Source: Cornus controversa (taxonomy: Eukaryota > Streptophyta > Magnoliopsida > Cornales > Cornaceae). From it: a stretch of 64,000 bases of DNA. The stretch is taken from NCBI GenBank assembly GCA_026545225.1, contig CM048847.1:6752501-6816500 (forward strand), in the 5' to 3' direction. Shown piece by piece: positions 1 through 9,600 of the stretch (the stretch's first letter is position 1; every line of letters begins with the position of its first letter). Under the pieces are notes generated by a model. The model did not search any database, was not told where the DNA came from, and saw only the letters and a list, made by a program, of their open reading frames with translations. The position numbers and the translations under genes are program-made.

Positions 1-1294
1 AATGGCTGTCTTTCACTTACTGATAAAGTTTTCAAGTCATCATCAATTGGATCACACCATTTCCATTTCCACTTCATGCAAGATCTATTGGAGCACACAT
101 AATATAACCTTCCTTTGTTGTTGTTCTCATTGGATTTGGTAACCCTAATTTTAGCCACACTACCACAACGACAGAAGATTTCTCTGTACCTTAGATGTCT
201 ACCATGGTTTGCATGTGTGCTATGAGACTCCATCTTTAGTTTGATAAAGATAGCTTCAAATCCCTAGTATTATACAAGCAAAGAGGGGAGAAAGAGAGAC
301 TCCATCTTTAGTTTGATAATGATAGATTCAAATCCCTAATATTACGCAAGCAAAGGGGGGAGAAAGAGAGAGAGGCAACTACTACTAGCATGGCTGGGTT
401 GGAACGAAGAGAGAAAGAGACCTCCTGCAGCTACTACAATGGCCGAATGGGTCTAGAGGTTAGGTATATGTATAATAAAGGCTAAGGGTATTGTGGTAAC
501 TATGTATAATAGTATAAAGTAATTTTTAGTTGGTCAAAAGGTTAAAAGAGTCATTTAGTGGGTCAGAGGGGCAAAATAGACCTTTCAGAGCTGACGCCAG
601 CAGATTCCCTTTAACTGCGTCAACTGCTGTAACGGGAGGGGGGTGTCTAATACACAGATCAAAACCTCAGGGGAGGTCAGTGGGATTATGCAAACAAGAG
701 GGGATGTATGTGGAATTTCGATAAACCTTAGGGGAGGTCAAAAATATTATCCCATTTATATTTATTGAGTAACCAATTATGTATTTATTCTATTTTTTAA
801 TTTTTTAATTCTTTTTTTTTTTATATAAAATTATAATTTATTGTATTATATTATATTTTTTAGCAAGCAAAATTTTTATTTATTGTATTTTATAAAAAAA
901 TCAGAAATAAAAACTTGAACTGAAAAATGAAATCTGAAACTGAAAGCTTCGTTATGAAGCTTTCAATTATGCCTAAGGATTGTTAAAATTTTGACATCAT
1001 TTTCATTTTTTTCAAAAATGAAAACTGCACTACCAAATGTAATTTCTGCTGTAACTTCCAAAATAATGAAAATGAAAGCTGAAATCTGGTATCGAAAGTG
1101 TTACCAAACAGAGTCTTAGCGAACTTTGTTTGGCATTACTTACTAGCTTCTTTCCTTCAACTTTGAGTTTATTAAAGTCTTCTTGTAATTTACTTTTTTG
1201 CCACGCGTTAAAACTTTTCCTCTTTTGGTAATTTGATAGGAACTCAAAAAGGTAGGAGGGGTAGTTTAGAGCAATTGTATAAGTGAAGAGTATA
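1..1294. other. Intergenic, no gene recognised
   Basis: No coding region is supported here. A unit of about 72 bp that starts with ACTCCATCTTTAGTTTG occurs twice in tandem (about 227-298 and 299-370), each ending in a purine-rich GGGGAGAAAGAGAG stretch. Around 640-750 the motif CTCAGGGGAGGTCA and a variant (CTTAGGGGAGGTCA) repeat about 55 bp apart, which looks like old transposon-terminus sequence, but no partner terminus was found. Near 1095-1119 a sequence reads ACCAAACAGAGTCTTAG, like a Tourist-type terminus, again without a clear partner. Confidence 0.5.
227..370. repeat. Two-copy tandem repeat, ~72-bp unit
   Basis: Two adjacent copies share CTCCATCTTTAGTTTGATAA, then CAAATCCCTA, then CAAGCAAAG and GGGGAGAAAGAGAG. 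They differ at a handful of positions. No function is suggested. Confidence 0.7.
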
Positions 1295-1607
1295 AATTAT
1301 CAACGGTAAATATTATTGACATCTCCTGAGCTTTGATGTAATTTCACGCGACTACAACTTCGTGAAATTTCATCACAAACACCTCATGTTAGCATTTTTA
1401 TCCAAACATTGTCAGAGCGACGTTAAATCATGAAATGTCACAATTGTCCTTCATTTTTATAATAATTTTATAAACAAAAAATATGTATATGAAAAGACCA
1501 TATTACCCCTATAATAAAAATAAATTATTTTTTTCTTTGCAGGCCCCACCCATCCATCTCTCCCACTCTCCACAACCAACCGCTCTCCACCACCCACCTC
1601 CATCACC

Positions 1608-1609
<2 letters not shown>

Positions 1610-1654
<45 letters not shown>
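1610..1654. repeat. (TA)n microsatellite
   Basis: Uninterrupted TA dinucleotides of about 44 bp inside the Mutator-like element. A second compound AT then AG array lies at about 1998-2044. Confidence 0.95.
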
Positions 1655-1657
<3 letters not shown>

Positions 1658-1996
1658 CACTCCATTGCTCATCATCATCAACACGATCACTAACCAAAAC
1701 TAACCTAATTTCAGCCGCCATCATCACCTTTTCTCACCATCGAAATCGAGTTTCATCATTGTCGAGAAGCAAAGACCCATCCTCTTGAACCACTTTGGCA
1801 CCATCATCAACCAGTTGGCTATAAAATCATTTTAGTTTAAAGACCCACCATTTCCTTTTTGTTTAAAGACCCATCATCAACTAATTGGCTCTTCCTCCCA
1901 ATCAAAAAGATGTTATACTAGTAAGAATAAATTAAAAAAAGCAAATCCTTTAATTTCAAATCCGGTGACAATTATACAAACACACACACACACATA

Positions 1997-2048
<52 letters not shown>

Positions 2049-2164
2049 CTATTGGAGAAAATCAAACTGGAGATGAGGTTACTCGAGAAACATAGATCCA
2101 ATCAAACGGCAAGAGATAGATTACCGACAAAGAAATGTAAACTGAAATCAAATTTTCTCTATTT

Positions 2165-2596
2165 TCAAGCACAAGCTCAGGGATTGTCGACGACCATCAC
2201 ATCTCCGTTGCCGCTCCTAAACAACAAGTACCCTATGCTGAGTCCGACCACGATGGCGATGAAGACGCCGCCATTGAACAACATGATCGATTGCGAGCAT
2301 GAGGAGGTATCTGATCACCAAGTTGACTTCGAACAGCACGCCTCCGGCGAATCTGGCTGGACTCCAAATCTGGGAAGTGGCGATGTTGGAGTAGAGGAGG
2401 GGCGCAACGATCATTGTCTGCATGGCCATGACGGAGGGCTTGGTGTTCACCAAAAGGAACTGAAATTATTCTGGTGGAAGATAGAGAAGAGGACGCAAGC
2501 GAGGAGGGTGAGTCCGTAACTCAACCATGACTCGGTCGTCCACAAGTCGAACAACAGAGTCATCTCTCCACTCCTGTAGAAGGTCATGTGCATCAT
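2165..2596 (-). pseudogene. COPT5-like copper transporter pseudogene captured in MULE
   Basis: On the minus strand the frame from 2596 begins MMHMTFY and continues LLFDLWTTESWLSYGLTLLA, the start and first membrane segment of plant COPT (Ctr family) high-affinity copper transporters. After a frame change it reads [20 protein letters not shown] then LLMLAI, and after another change [15 protein letters not shown] then [12 protein letters not shown], which contains the third-helix GxxxG motif. The span (about 144 codons) matches the roughly 146-residue intronless COPT5 type. COPT proteins form trimeric Cu(I) pores; COPT5 acts at the vacuolar or prevacuolar membrane. Here two frame shifts and a stop just before the usual Cys-rich tail (ACA remains after it) mean no working protein. 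It sits wholly inside the 1304-3038 Mutator-like element. Confidence 0.85.
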
Positions 2597-3300
2597 CTTG
2601 GCTGTCTGATTTTTTTTTTCCATGAATGAGGGTTAGAGAGAGAGAGAGAGAGAAGAGAAGATGACCCGGCAATGGAAACTTTGCTCTGGCAGTGGCCAAT
2701 GGTGGCCGAATTTGTGTATCATGTTGCTGGTATGGTGCTTAGTTATCAACAGTTGGATGTATCACATTCTGTGTGTATTTTTAATGTGCATATATGTATA
2801 TTTGTATATAAAGTGGGGCATGGAGGTTATTTTACAAGTCAAATATGTCATTTCACAAGTCAAATGGGCATAAAAGTCATTTTACAAGGGGTTAGAGTTC
2901 TAACATATTGTCTAATAGACGGTAGACGTGTCTATGCCAAATGGAGCAAACTCCAGGAGGTGTTTGTGACGAAATTTCATGAAATTGTAGCCGCGTGAAA
3001 TAACATCAAATCTCATAGGGTGTTAGTGATATTTACCCAATTATCAAATACACAATTATTTCTTCAAAAGTTATTTTTTCATCTAATATTATTTGAATAT
3101 GATTATATTTGTAATTAGAGTTCCAAAACTTCTAAAAAATCAAGTTAACCCTAAATTTAAATTATTAAAAATTTTAATACTCAATTTTTAGTTTTATCTA
3201 ACATCACCCAAGTCTAGAAGTTTTAATGGGAGTGAACAATGTCCTTTTCTATGTCCTTTTTTTTGTCTCTGGATAATGATATATCTATATAATATATAAT

Positions 3301-4587
3301 GGATAATACTTAGGTCCAATCCTAGGTGAACCAACTTAGTTCACCTAGCTGATGTGGCCCAATTAAAACATAACATGTGTACTAAAAATTATATATTATT
3401 AAGAAATGAAAAAACTAAACTAGACCCGTTTTTAAATAGTTAACCTAATAGAATTCATCTAACTAAACAACTTGTAAAACTCATCTTCTATTCCAAAACC
3501 CTAGCCGCCACACCACACCCTCTACTTCCACCACCACCACGTACCCTCTGTTGCCGCCACCGGCCCTTCTCTCCATCTCTCTTTTTCCACCCACCTAATA
3601 GCTTCCATTGTATTTTTTCTCTACCTCCACTGCTTAAAGATAATTTATCGCTGAAAGATGTGAATTTTTTTGTTAAAAATAAATGCTTTTTATATGAATT
3701 TGATTTCATGTGAATAGTGAACTGATATGAAATTTTGAATATGAGCAATGAAGGTAGGGAGAGTGAAAGAGATTTCGAACACATCAAAACAGAATTTTGC
3801 ACAATCAATTACAAAAATTATTGTAGCGCAAGTGTGTTAGATTGTAGATTTCATAGTCTTCAACAATTGGCATCAGAGCCAGAGATGAGTGATATGAGGT
3901 CGAGATGAGAAAGAGGAAGACAAGCAATGGAGGAGGAAGGTGCGTGTGACAGCCGACAAACAAGGAGAGAGAGAGGAATAGAGAGAAAGAAGAGAGGGAA
4001 AGAAGAGAGAAAAAAATTGTTCATTTTTAATTGGCCAAAGTGCAATAAACTCCTCTCTAGTTTTAAAATGGTGCACAATACTCCCTCTCCTCTTTTGGAT
4101 GCAACAAACACCATTCAACTTACAATTGGTGCAATTTGCCCCTATTTGGGTTACGAATGGACATAAAATGACAGAAATACCCTTACAAATAAAAAAATAA
4201 AAAAAAAAGAAGAAAAGTGATTAATTTACCAAACAATACAAAAAAAAAAAGAAAAAACAACTTTAATTACCGAAAAAATTTACCAAGAAAAAAAATGATA
4301 AATTAAAGTTTTTTTTTTCCTTTTTCAGTAAATTTTTTGGTAAATTAATCACTTTTTTTATTTTTTTTTGTGAGGATATTACGTCATTTTACGTCAATTC
4401 TAAACCCAAATAGGGACAAATTGCACCAAATTATAAGTTAAATGGTATTTATTACACCCAAAAAAAGAAGAGGAGGTATTGTGCGCCATTTTGAGAAACG
4501 GGGGGGGGGGGGGTGGTATTGCACTTTGGCCTTTTTAATTTTATTCATATGAGCTAGGTGAACCATGGTTGGACCAAAGTATTGTCC
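3301..4587. mobile_element. Inverted-repeat element (candidate DNA transposon)
   Basis: The left end (GGATAATACTTAGGTCCAAT, then CCTAGGTGAACC and GTTCACCTAGCT) matches the reverse complement of the right end (about 4548-4587: GGACAATACTTTGGTCCAAC, then GGTTCACCTAGCT) over about 40-50 bp. Neither a transposase nor a clear target-site duplication was found, so the boundaries are tentative. A younger Mutator-like MITE (4033-4531) is nested in it. The GATAATACTT terminus is shared with the 5350-5589 element, which suggests one family. Confidence 0.5.
4033..4531. mobile_element. Mutator-like MITE with ~160-bp inverted repeats, 499 bp
   Basis: A perfect 9-bp duplication TTTTTAATT flanks it (4024-4032 and 4532-4540). 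The two arms are inverted copies starting GGCCAAAGTGCAATA; shared internal blocks include GCACAATAC, CATTTAACTTA or CATTCAACTTA, TGGTGCAATTTG and CCCTATTTGGGTT. The arms (about 4033-4190 and 4370-4531) make up most of the element, leaving a short A/T-rich centre, so it could fold back into one long hairpin. A run of 14 G lies in the right arm at about 4501-4513. It has no coding capacity. Confidence 0.85.
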
Positions 4588-4874
4588 ATCTCTCTCTATA
4601 TATATACACACACACTAGTGTTTACGACATTATAAAAAAAATTATTAAACTGAATTATTTTAAGAATGTAAGGATAAGTGGATGTCTATGTAAATTTATA
4701 TATGAATGTGATGGATGAATTGTGACCTTTAAATTGATAATAGAGAGAATTTATTTTAAATCATAAATAATCATAGATATTTTAAATCGTAAAATTAATT
4801 TTTTAAATATTTTTTACTATTAAATTGTGATTTGTTTTTGGAGGAAGATTCAAAGACTGTAATATAGATTCAGC

Positions 4875-5100
4875 TATATCTATAAATCAAAGTTGATGAG
4901 AGAATCCACATGATTTTGTGTCTGTGTGTGTGTGTATATATATATATAAATCAAAGTGGATGAGAGAATCCACATGATTTTGTGTCTGTGTATAATTATA
5001 TATATATATAAATCAAAGTGGATGAGAGAATCCACATGATTTTGTGTCTGTGTATAGTTATATATATATATAAATCAAAGTGGATGAGATAATCCACGTG
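4875..5100. repeat. Tandem repeat, ~62-65-bp unit, 3-4 copies
   Basis: The string AAATCAAAGTGGATGAGAGA followed by ATCCACATGATTTTGTGTCT recurs at about 4886 (with one change), 4948, 5010 and 5072. The copies are separated by TA-rich dinucleotide stretches. The last copy is cut short. Confidence 0.85.
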
Positions 5101-5349
5101 CTCTTGTTTGATTGGGGCGATGCCGGATCTGCACCGGTTGCTTTCTAGTTTCCAGCAATTGCACCGGGGACTATTTGCCCCTTTTAAGTCTGTTTCACAT
5201 TGTTAAATAGGATGGCGACTGGTGGTGGATATTTTCTTCAAAAGCCAGCTCACTCTTCTAGAAGGCGTTCCGTTCATTTTCTCCCATTCATATTTTGATC
5301 CTTAATGTTTCAAAAGTCACAAACCTTCTTATCTGTTTAATTTTAATAA

Positions 5350-5589
5350 AGATAATACTTACTTACTCATCAATGTGTAGGTAAACCCTTTTAATCACTG
5401 ATATGTCTTAATAAAAATTGAACACGTCAGTTTTAAAATATAATAAATAAGGTCAATCTCATTTATTATAATTATTTATTATATTTTAAATTTAATTTTG
5501 TAATTAAAGCTGATGTGTTAATTTTTTATTGGAACACATCAGCAATCAGAAGGACTGACCTATAGACCGGTGAATAGATAAGTATTGTC
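5350..5589. mobile_element. Small TIR element (MULE-like MITE), 240 bp
   Basis: A 10-bp direct repeat ATTTTAATAA flanks it (5340-5349 and 5590-5599). Its ends are imperfect inverted repeats of about 80 bp: GATAATACTTACTTACTCAT on the left against GACAATACTTATCTATTCAC on the reverse complement of the right. Inner blocks containing TGATRTGT and CACRTCAG also match. It is AT-rich and non-coding. A 9-10 bp duplication is consistent with a Mutator-like origin. Confidence 0.75.
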
Positions 5590-5599
5590 ATTTTAATAA

Positions 5600-6496
5600 T
5601 CTATATATATTATTCCTTTTATTTTACTCTATAAATAATGACTTTCGAATTTTCGATATTATATTTATAGCTGAGAGTGAGAGGGTCACTATATTCTTCC
5701 CCCACCTCATATGTCTACATCTATTCTGTTCCAAATTTTCATATGCTTACAACTAGCTTATGGTCCACTTAACAGTTCAATAATAGAGTGAGAAAGGTTG
5801 ATAACAAATACAATTACAATAACGATGACGTATTTGATTCAAGAGATTTGAATCAATCTAAATAATTTTTTTTTTATTTTTTATTTAATTAGACTACCAA
5901 CTCTAGGTTGAATTAAAACAGCAAAAATGTTTTTTTTTTCAGTCTCGATCATGAGCTCATTATCGAGCCTAAAGTTGAAATTAAGATGAAGAGAAAAAAT
6001 AGCAGTGATGTATAGAAGAATCTCTAATGAGCTCAAATGATGTATACAAGAGTCTAATGAGCTCAAATGAGTTTTGGTTGACATTTACGTCGTCGTATGG
6101 TATTCTATTTTCACCTAATGGGACCCACAAAGTTGGCCGTCTTCATAACAATCAGTCTCTTCGATTGGTCAGCAAAATACAACTAGCAACGCGATAGTCA
6201 GAATAATGCTACTTTATTTTACTAAATTGATTATTGTTCCGTGATGCTCACCGTATGCTAATCAATCGCCGCAAATCAAAACCAATCATACACTCATTAA
6301 GGCTCACTATACGTATCTAACGGTCAATATATTCAAAAGCGTCACACTGGATTACTCGCTTCAACATTTAAAATTAATTTCTCAGCCGCGAAATTTTGAC
6401 CCACTGACTTTTAAGAGAGAGAAGAAGTTTAGAGAGAGAGAGAGAAAGAGAAAGAGCAGTACTTTAATTATGGTCCCACTCTTTCTTCTACATCTC
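5600..6496 (+). promoter_or_regulatory. Upstream region of the ABCG transporter gene
   Basis: No gene is seen. The last few hundred bases before the TATA box hold a TTGACC W-box core (6396-6401), further TTGAC cores, and GA-rich tracts at about 6413-6455. W-boxes are WRKY-factor sites, and PDR transporters are often stress- or elicitor-induced, so WRKY control is plausible. That is inference from a short motif and not evidence of regulation. Confidence 0.4.
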
Positions 6497-6503
6497 TATA
6501 TAA
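6497..6503 (+). promoter_or_regulatory. TATA box of ABCG gene
   Basis: TATATAA in the context TCTCTATATAAGC lies 161 bp upstream of the ATG. A start about 30 bp downstream would give a 5' leader of about 130 bases. That leader has no upstream ATG, a T run at 6552-6567 and a GAA-rich purine tract at 6611-6647. Confidence 0.7.
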
Positions 6504-6663
6504 GCAACCCATCTACCAAATCCTCCTCGGAAAATATATCAGCCACAGACGTTTTTTTTTTTTTTTTCAAATCGCCGAAGGATTGGAGAAAAACTTTACA
6601 AACCCAAATCAGAGAAGAAGAAGAAGAAGGAGAAGAAGAGAAGGAGAAATTAAGTAATAGAAA

Positions 6664-9600
6664 ATGGCGTCGGCATTGGCCGGAGGCGATCTGGCTCGGA
6701 CGGTGAGTAGTAGTAGTAGCAAGAGGAGTTGGCGGTCGCAAAGCATCCGAGACGTATGGCAGGGGCAGCCGGACGTGTTCCAGCAGAGCAGCCGGCGGCA
6801 GGTGGAGGACGATGAGGAAGAGCTGAAGTGGGCGGCCATAGAGAGGCTGCCCACCTATGACAGGATGAGAAAGGGGATGTTGAAACAAGTCATGAGTAAT
6901 GGTAGAGTTGTCCAAAATGAAGTTGATGTTACTAACCTCGGAAATCAGGACAAGAAGCAGTTGATGGAGAGTATTCTCAAGGTTGTTGAAGATGATAACG
7001 AGAAATTCCTAAGAAGGCTTAGGGATCGAACAGACAGGTCAATCAATCTTTTCTTTTCTGTCTCTGCTTATTTGTTTATTCTGTGTGTTAGAGTATTGTC
7101 TATAGATGAAATTTTATAAATCTAGACCCAATTAACAGTGGAGTTGGATACTTCAGTTTTCTTCGGTTTCAGATCTTGAAAAGTATAGTTTGATTTCTTC
7201 TTTTTGGTGTTTTGTTTTTTATATCTATTTATTTTTCCAATGGAAATTGACTGTTGGGTTTCTGTCTCTCTCTGTTTGTTTGTTTCGATGTTAGAATATT
7301 TTTTTATTCAGTTTTAGAAGATGAAAATTTTAAAGTCTAAATCCAATTAACAGTTGAATTGGAGACTTCAGTTTTCTTCGGTTTCAGATCATGAAGAGTA
7401 TAAGATTCAGAATTTTTCATTTCTTCTTTCTGGTGTTTTGCTTATTATACTTTTATTTATTTTTTGAGTGGAAATTGACTGTTGGGTTTTCATGGAAACA
7501 GGGTTGGAATTGAAATTCCAAAAATTGAAATCAGATTCCAGAATTTATCTGTGGAGGGAGATGCATATGCTGGGACCAGAGCACTTCCCACTCTTCTCAA
7601 TTCCACCCTCAATACAATTGAGGTAATCTTTTCTGTTTCTTGACTTACTTTTCTTTTTAATATCTTGAAAATGGAAAATGACTTGTTATGTCAAAGAACA
7701 ACACAAGTTTCAATTCTTCATCTCACCAAATTACATAGGTTATCTTTTCTTTTTGGTATTATTTAATGGTGTTCTCTCAATTTTGATTTGTATGTGAACA
7801 GGCAATTCTTGGAATGATTAGGCTTTCTCCATCAAAGAAGAGGGTTATCAAGATACTCCAGAATGTTAGTGGAATTATAAGACCATCGAGGTATTTATAT
7901 GGATTCCTATAGAAGTAACTTTAGTCTTACATCAATATTATATTTGATGCTATATCAAGGAAATCTTTCTTAACAAGTGGAATATAACTGATCTCCATAA
8001 ACAAATCTTTATTCCTAGAGGCATTGTGTGGTGCGGTGATAAAATCTTGAACTGTAGATGTAAAAATGCAGATTCGAGTATGAATGACAATAACCATTTT
8101 GAGAAAATAATGTTAAAGATTAAGTTTGCAACAAGTCCTTCCTTCACTGGGTAGTGGCATTTAACATTTATTGCAGAGTGGAGAATGGATTTTCTTGGAT
8201 AAGCTACTCAATATCTTGTAGCCACTGCACATTAACTTTTTAAGAACTTCCATTTGTTGATTTACTGACTATTTTGTTCTTTCAGGTTGACACTGCTCCT
8301 AGGGCCTCCTGCTTCAGGAAAAACAACTTTACTACAAGCACTTGCAGGGAAGCCTGATGATGATCTAAGGGTTTGTCATCCTTTCTTTTTTCTTTTTATT
8401 ATGTGTTTCTGTCAGCTCATATATATATGATTATACACCATTGGTTGCCAATGTGTGAATGGAAAAGATCGGAAGCTCACAAGAAGCATTTTTTATTTTA
8501 TAAGTAGCTCACAACAAGCATTTCAAACTCAACTTTACAATACTTCTGAGTTTTCAATTCTTTTCCTATGTGTTCACAACAATCAAACTGATCATTATGC
8601 TATATTTTTTCAATGTACTTATTTGTTAATTGGGATTCTGAATAGGTAACTGGTAAAATCACCTACTGTGGCCATGAATTTAAGGAATTTGTTCCTCAGA
8701 GAACATGTGCTTATATTAGCCAGCATGATCTTCACTACGGTGAGATGACAGTACGTGAGACATTTGATTTCTCTGGACGTTGTTTGGGAGTTGGAACCAG
8801 GTACGAAATGTTGGCAGAGTTGTCAAGACGCGAGAAAGAAGCAGGTATCAAACCGGATCCTGAGATCGATGCATTCATGAAAGCCACAGCCATGGCTGGC
8901 CAGGAAACCAGTTTGATCACAGATTATGTTCTCAAGGTCTGTTGCTTCTATATCAAGTTTGTATCTTTATGGTCCTTTTAATAAGCCTAACATCTAATGA
9001 TTCTCGAACAGATTCTTGGATTGGATATTTGTGCTGATATTATGGTTGGGGATGATATGAGAAGGGGCATATCTGGTGGACAGAAGAAACGTGTTACTAC
9101 TGGTATGTGTAAATTACATTTAATTTTGGAAATGTTACACAAGGGAAATGATTTTTTAATAATCAGATCATATTATATTATGACATAACATTTCTAAGCC
9201 ATGTTTGATTTTTCCAAACATAGGAATAATCCCACACTTGGTAATGTACAAAGTTGCTGCTTTCTTTCTGTACATGTTTCATTACCTAGTCAAAAGCTAA
9301 ATTGTATTTTCTATATAAAAAGCACTTGTGATTTCTAGGTGTTTGATTTTTATTATTCCTAAGCCTTCTTTCAGATTGAGGACAATCCTCATCCTTGTTT
9401 GTACTTCAATTTGTAACTACTGCTTGATGTTTTAACTAGGACTAATTGTACTCAATGTAGGGGAAATGTTGGTTGGACCAGCAAAAGCGTTTTTCATGGA
9501 TGAAATATCAACAGGGCTGGACAGTTCCACTACTTTTCAGATTGTGAAATTTATGAGGCAGATGGTTCATATTATGGATGTAACCATGGTCATCTCTCTC

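Larger units (their letters stand above)
1304..3038. mobile_element. Mutator-like element (Pack-MULE type), non-autonomous, 1735 bp
   Basis: The element is flanked by a perfect 9-bp direct repeat AATTATCAA (1295-1303 and 3039-3047), the hallmark of Mutator-like transposons. Its ends are long imperfect inverted repeats: about 95 bp from 1304 match the reverse complement of about 2940-3038. Shared blocks include GTAAATAT, TTTGATGT, ATTTCACGCG, CTACAA, TGAAATTTC and TCACAAACACCTC. No transposase is present. The interior carries a TA microsatellite (1610-1654), an AT/AG microsatellite (about 1998-2044) and, on the minus strand, a decayed COPT-type copper transporter (2165-2596). Capture of a host gene makes it a Pack-MULE by definition. 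The target duplication and termini are seen directly; the family assignment follows from them. Confidence 0.85.

Noticed and set aside
1095-1119. Tourist-like right terminus (ACCAAACAGAGTCTTAG)
   Set aside because: No matching left terminus or TWA duplication could be found upstream in the window.
2052-2519. 155-codon plus-strand open frame
   Set aside because: It overlaps the minus-strand copper-transporter pseudogene, has no recognisable domain and starts in an AG microsatellite region; it is a shadow frame.
6496-6915. 139-codon minus-strand frame over the ABCG first exon
   Set aside because: It is antisense to a well-supported exon and low in complexity (Ser/Leu/Thr runs).
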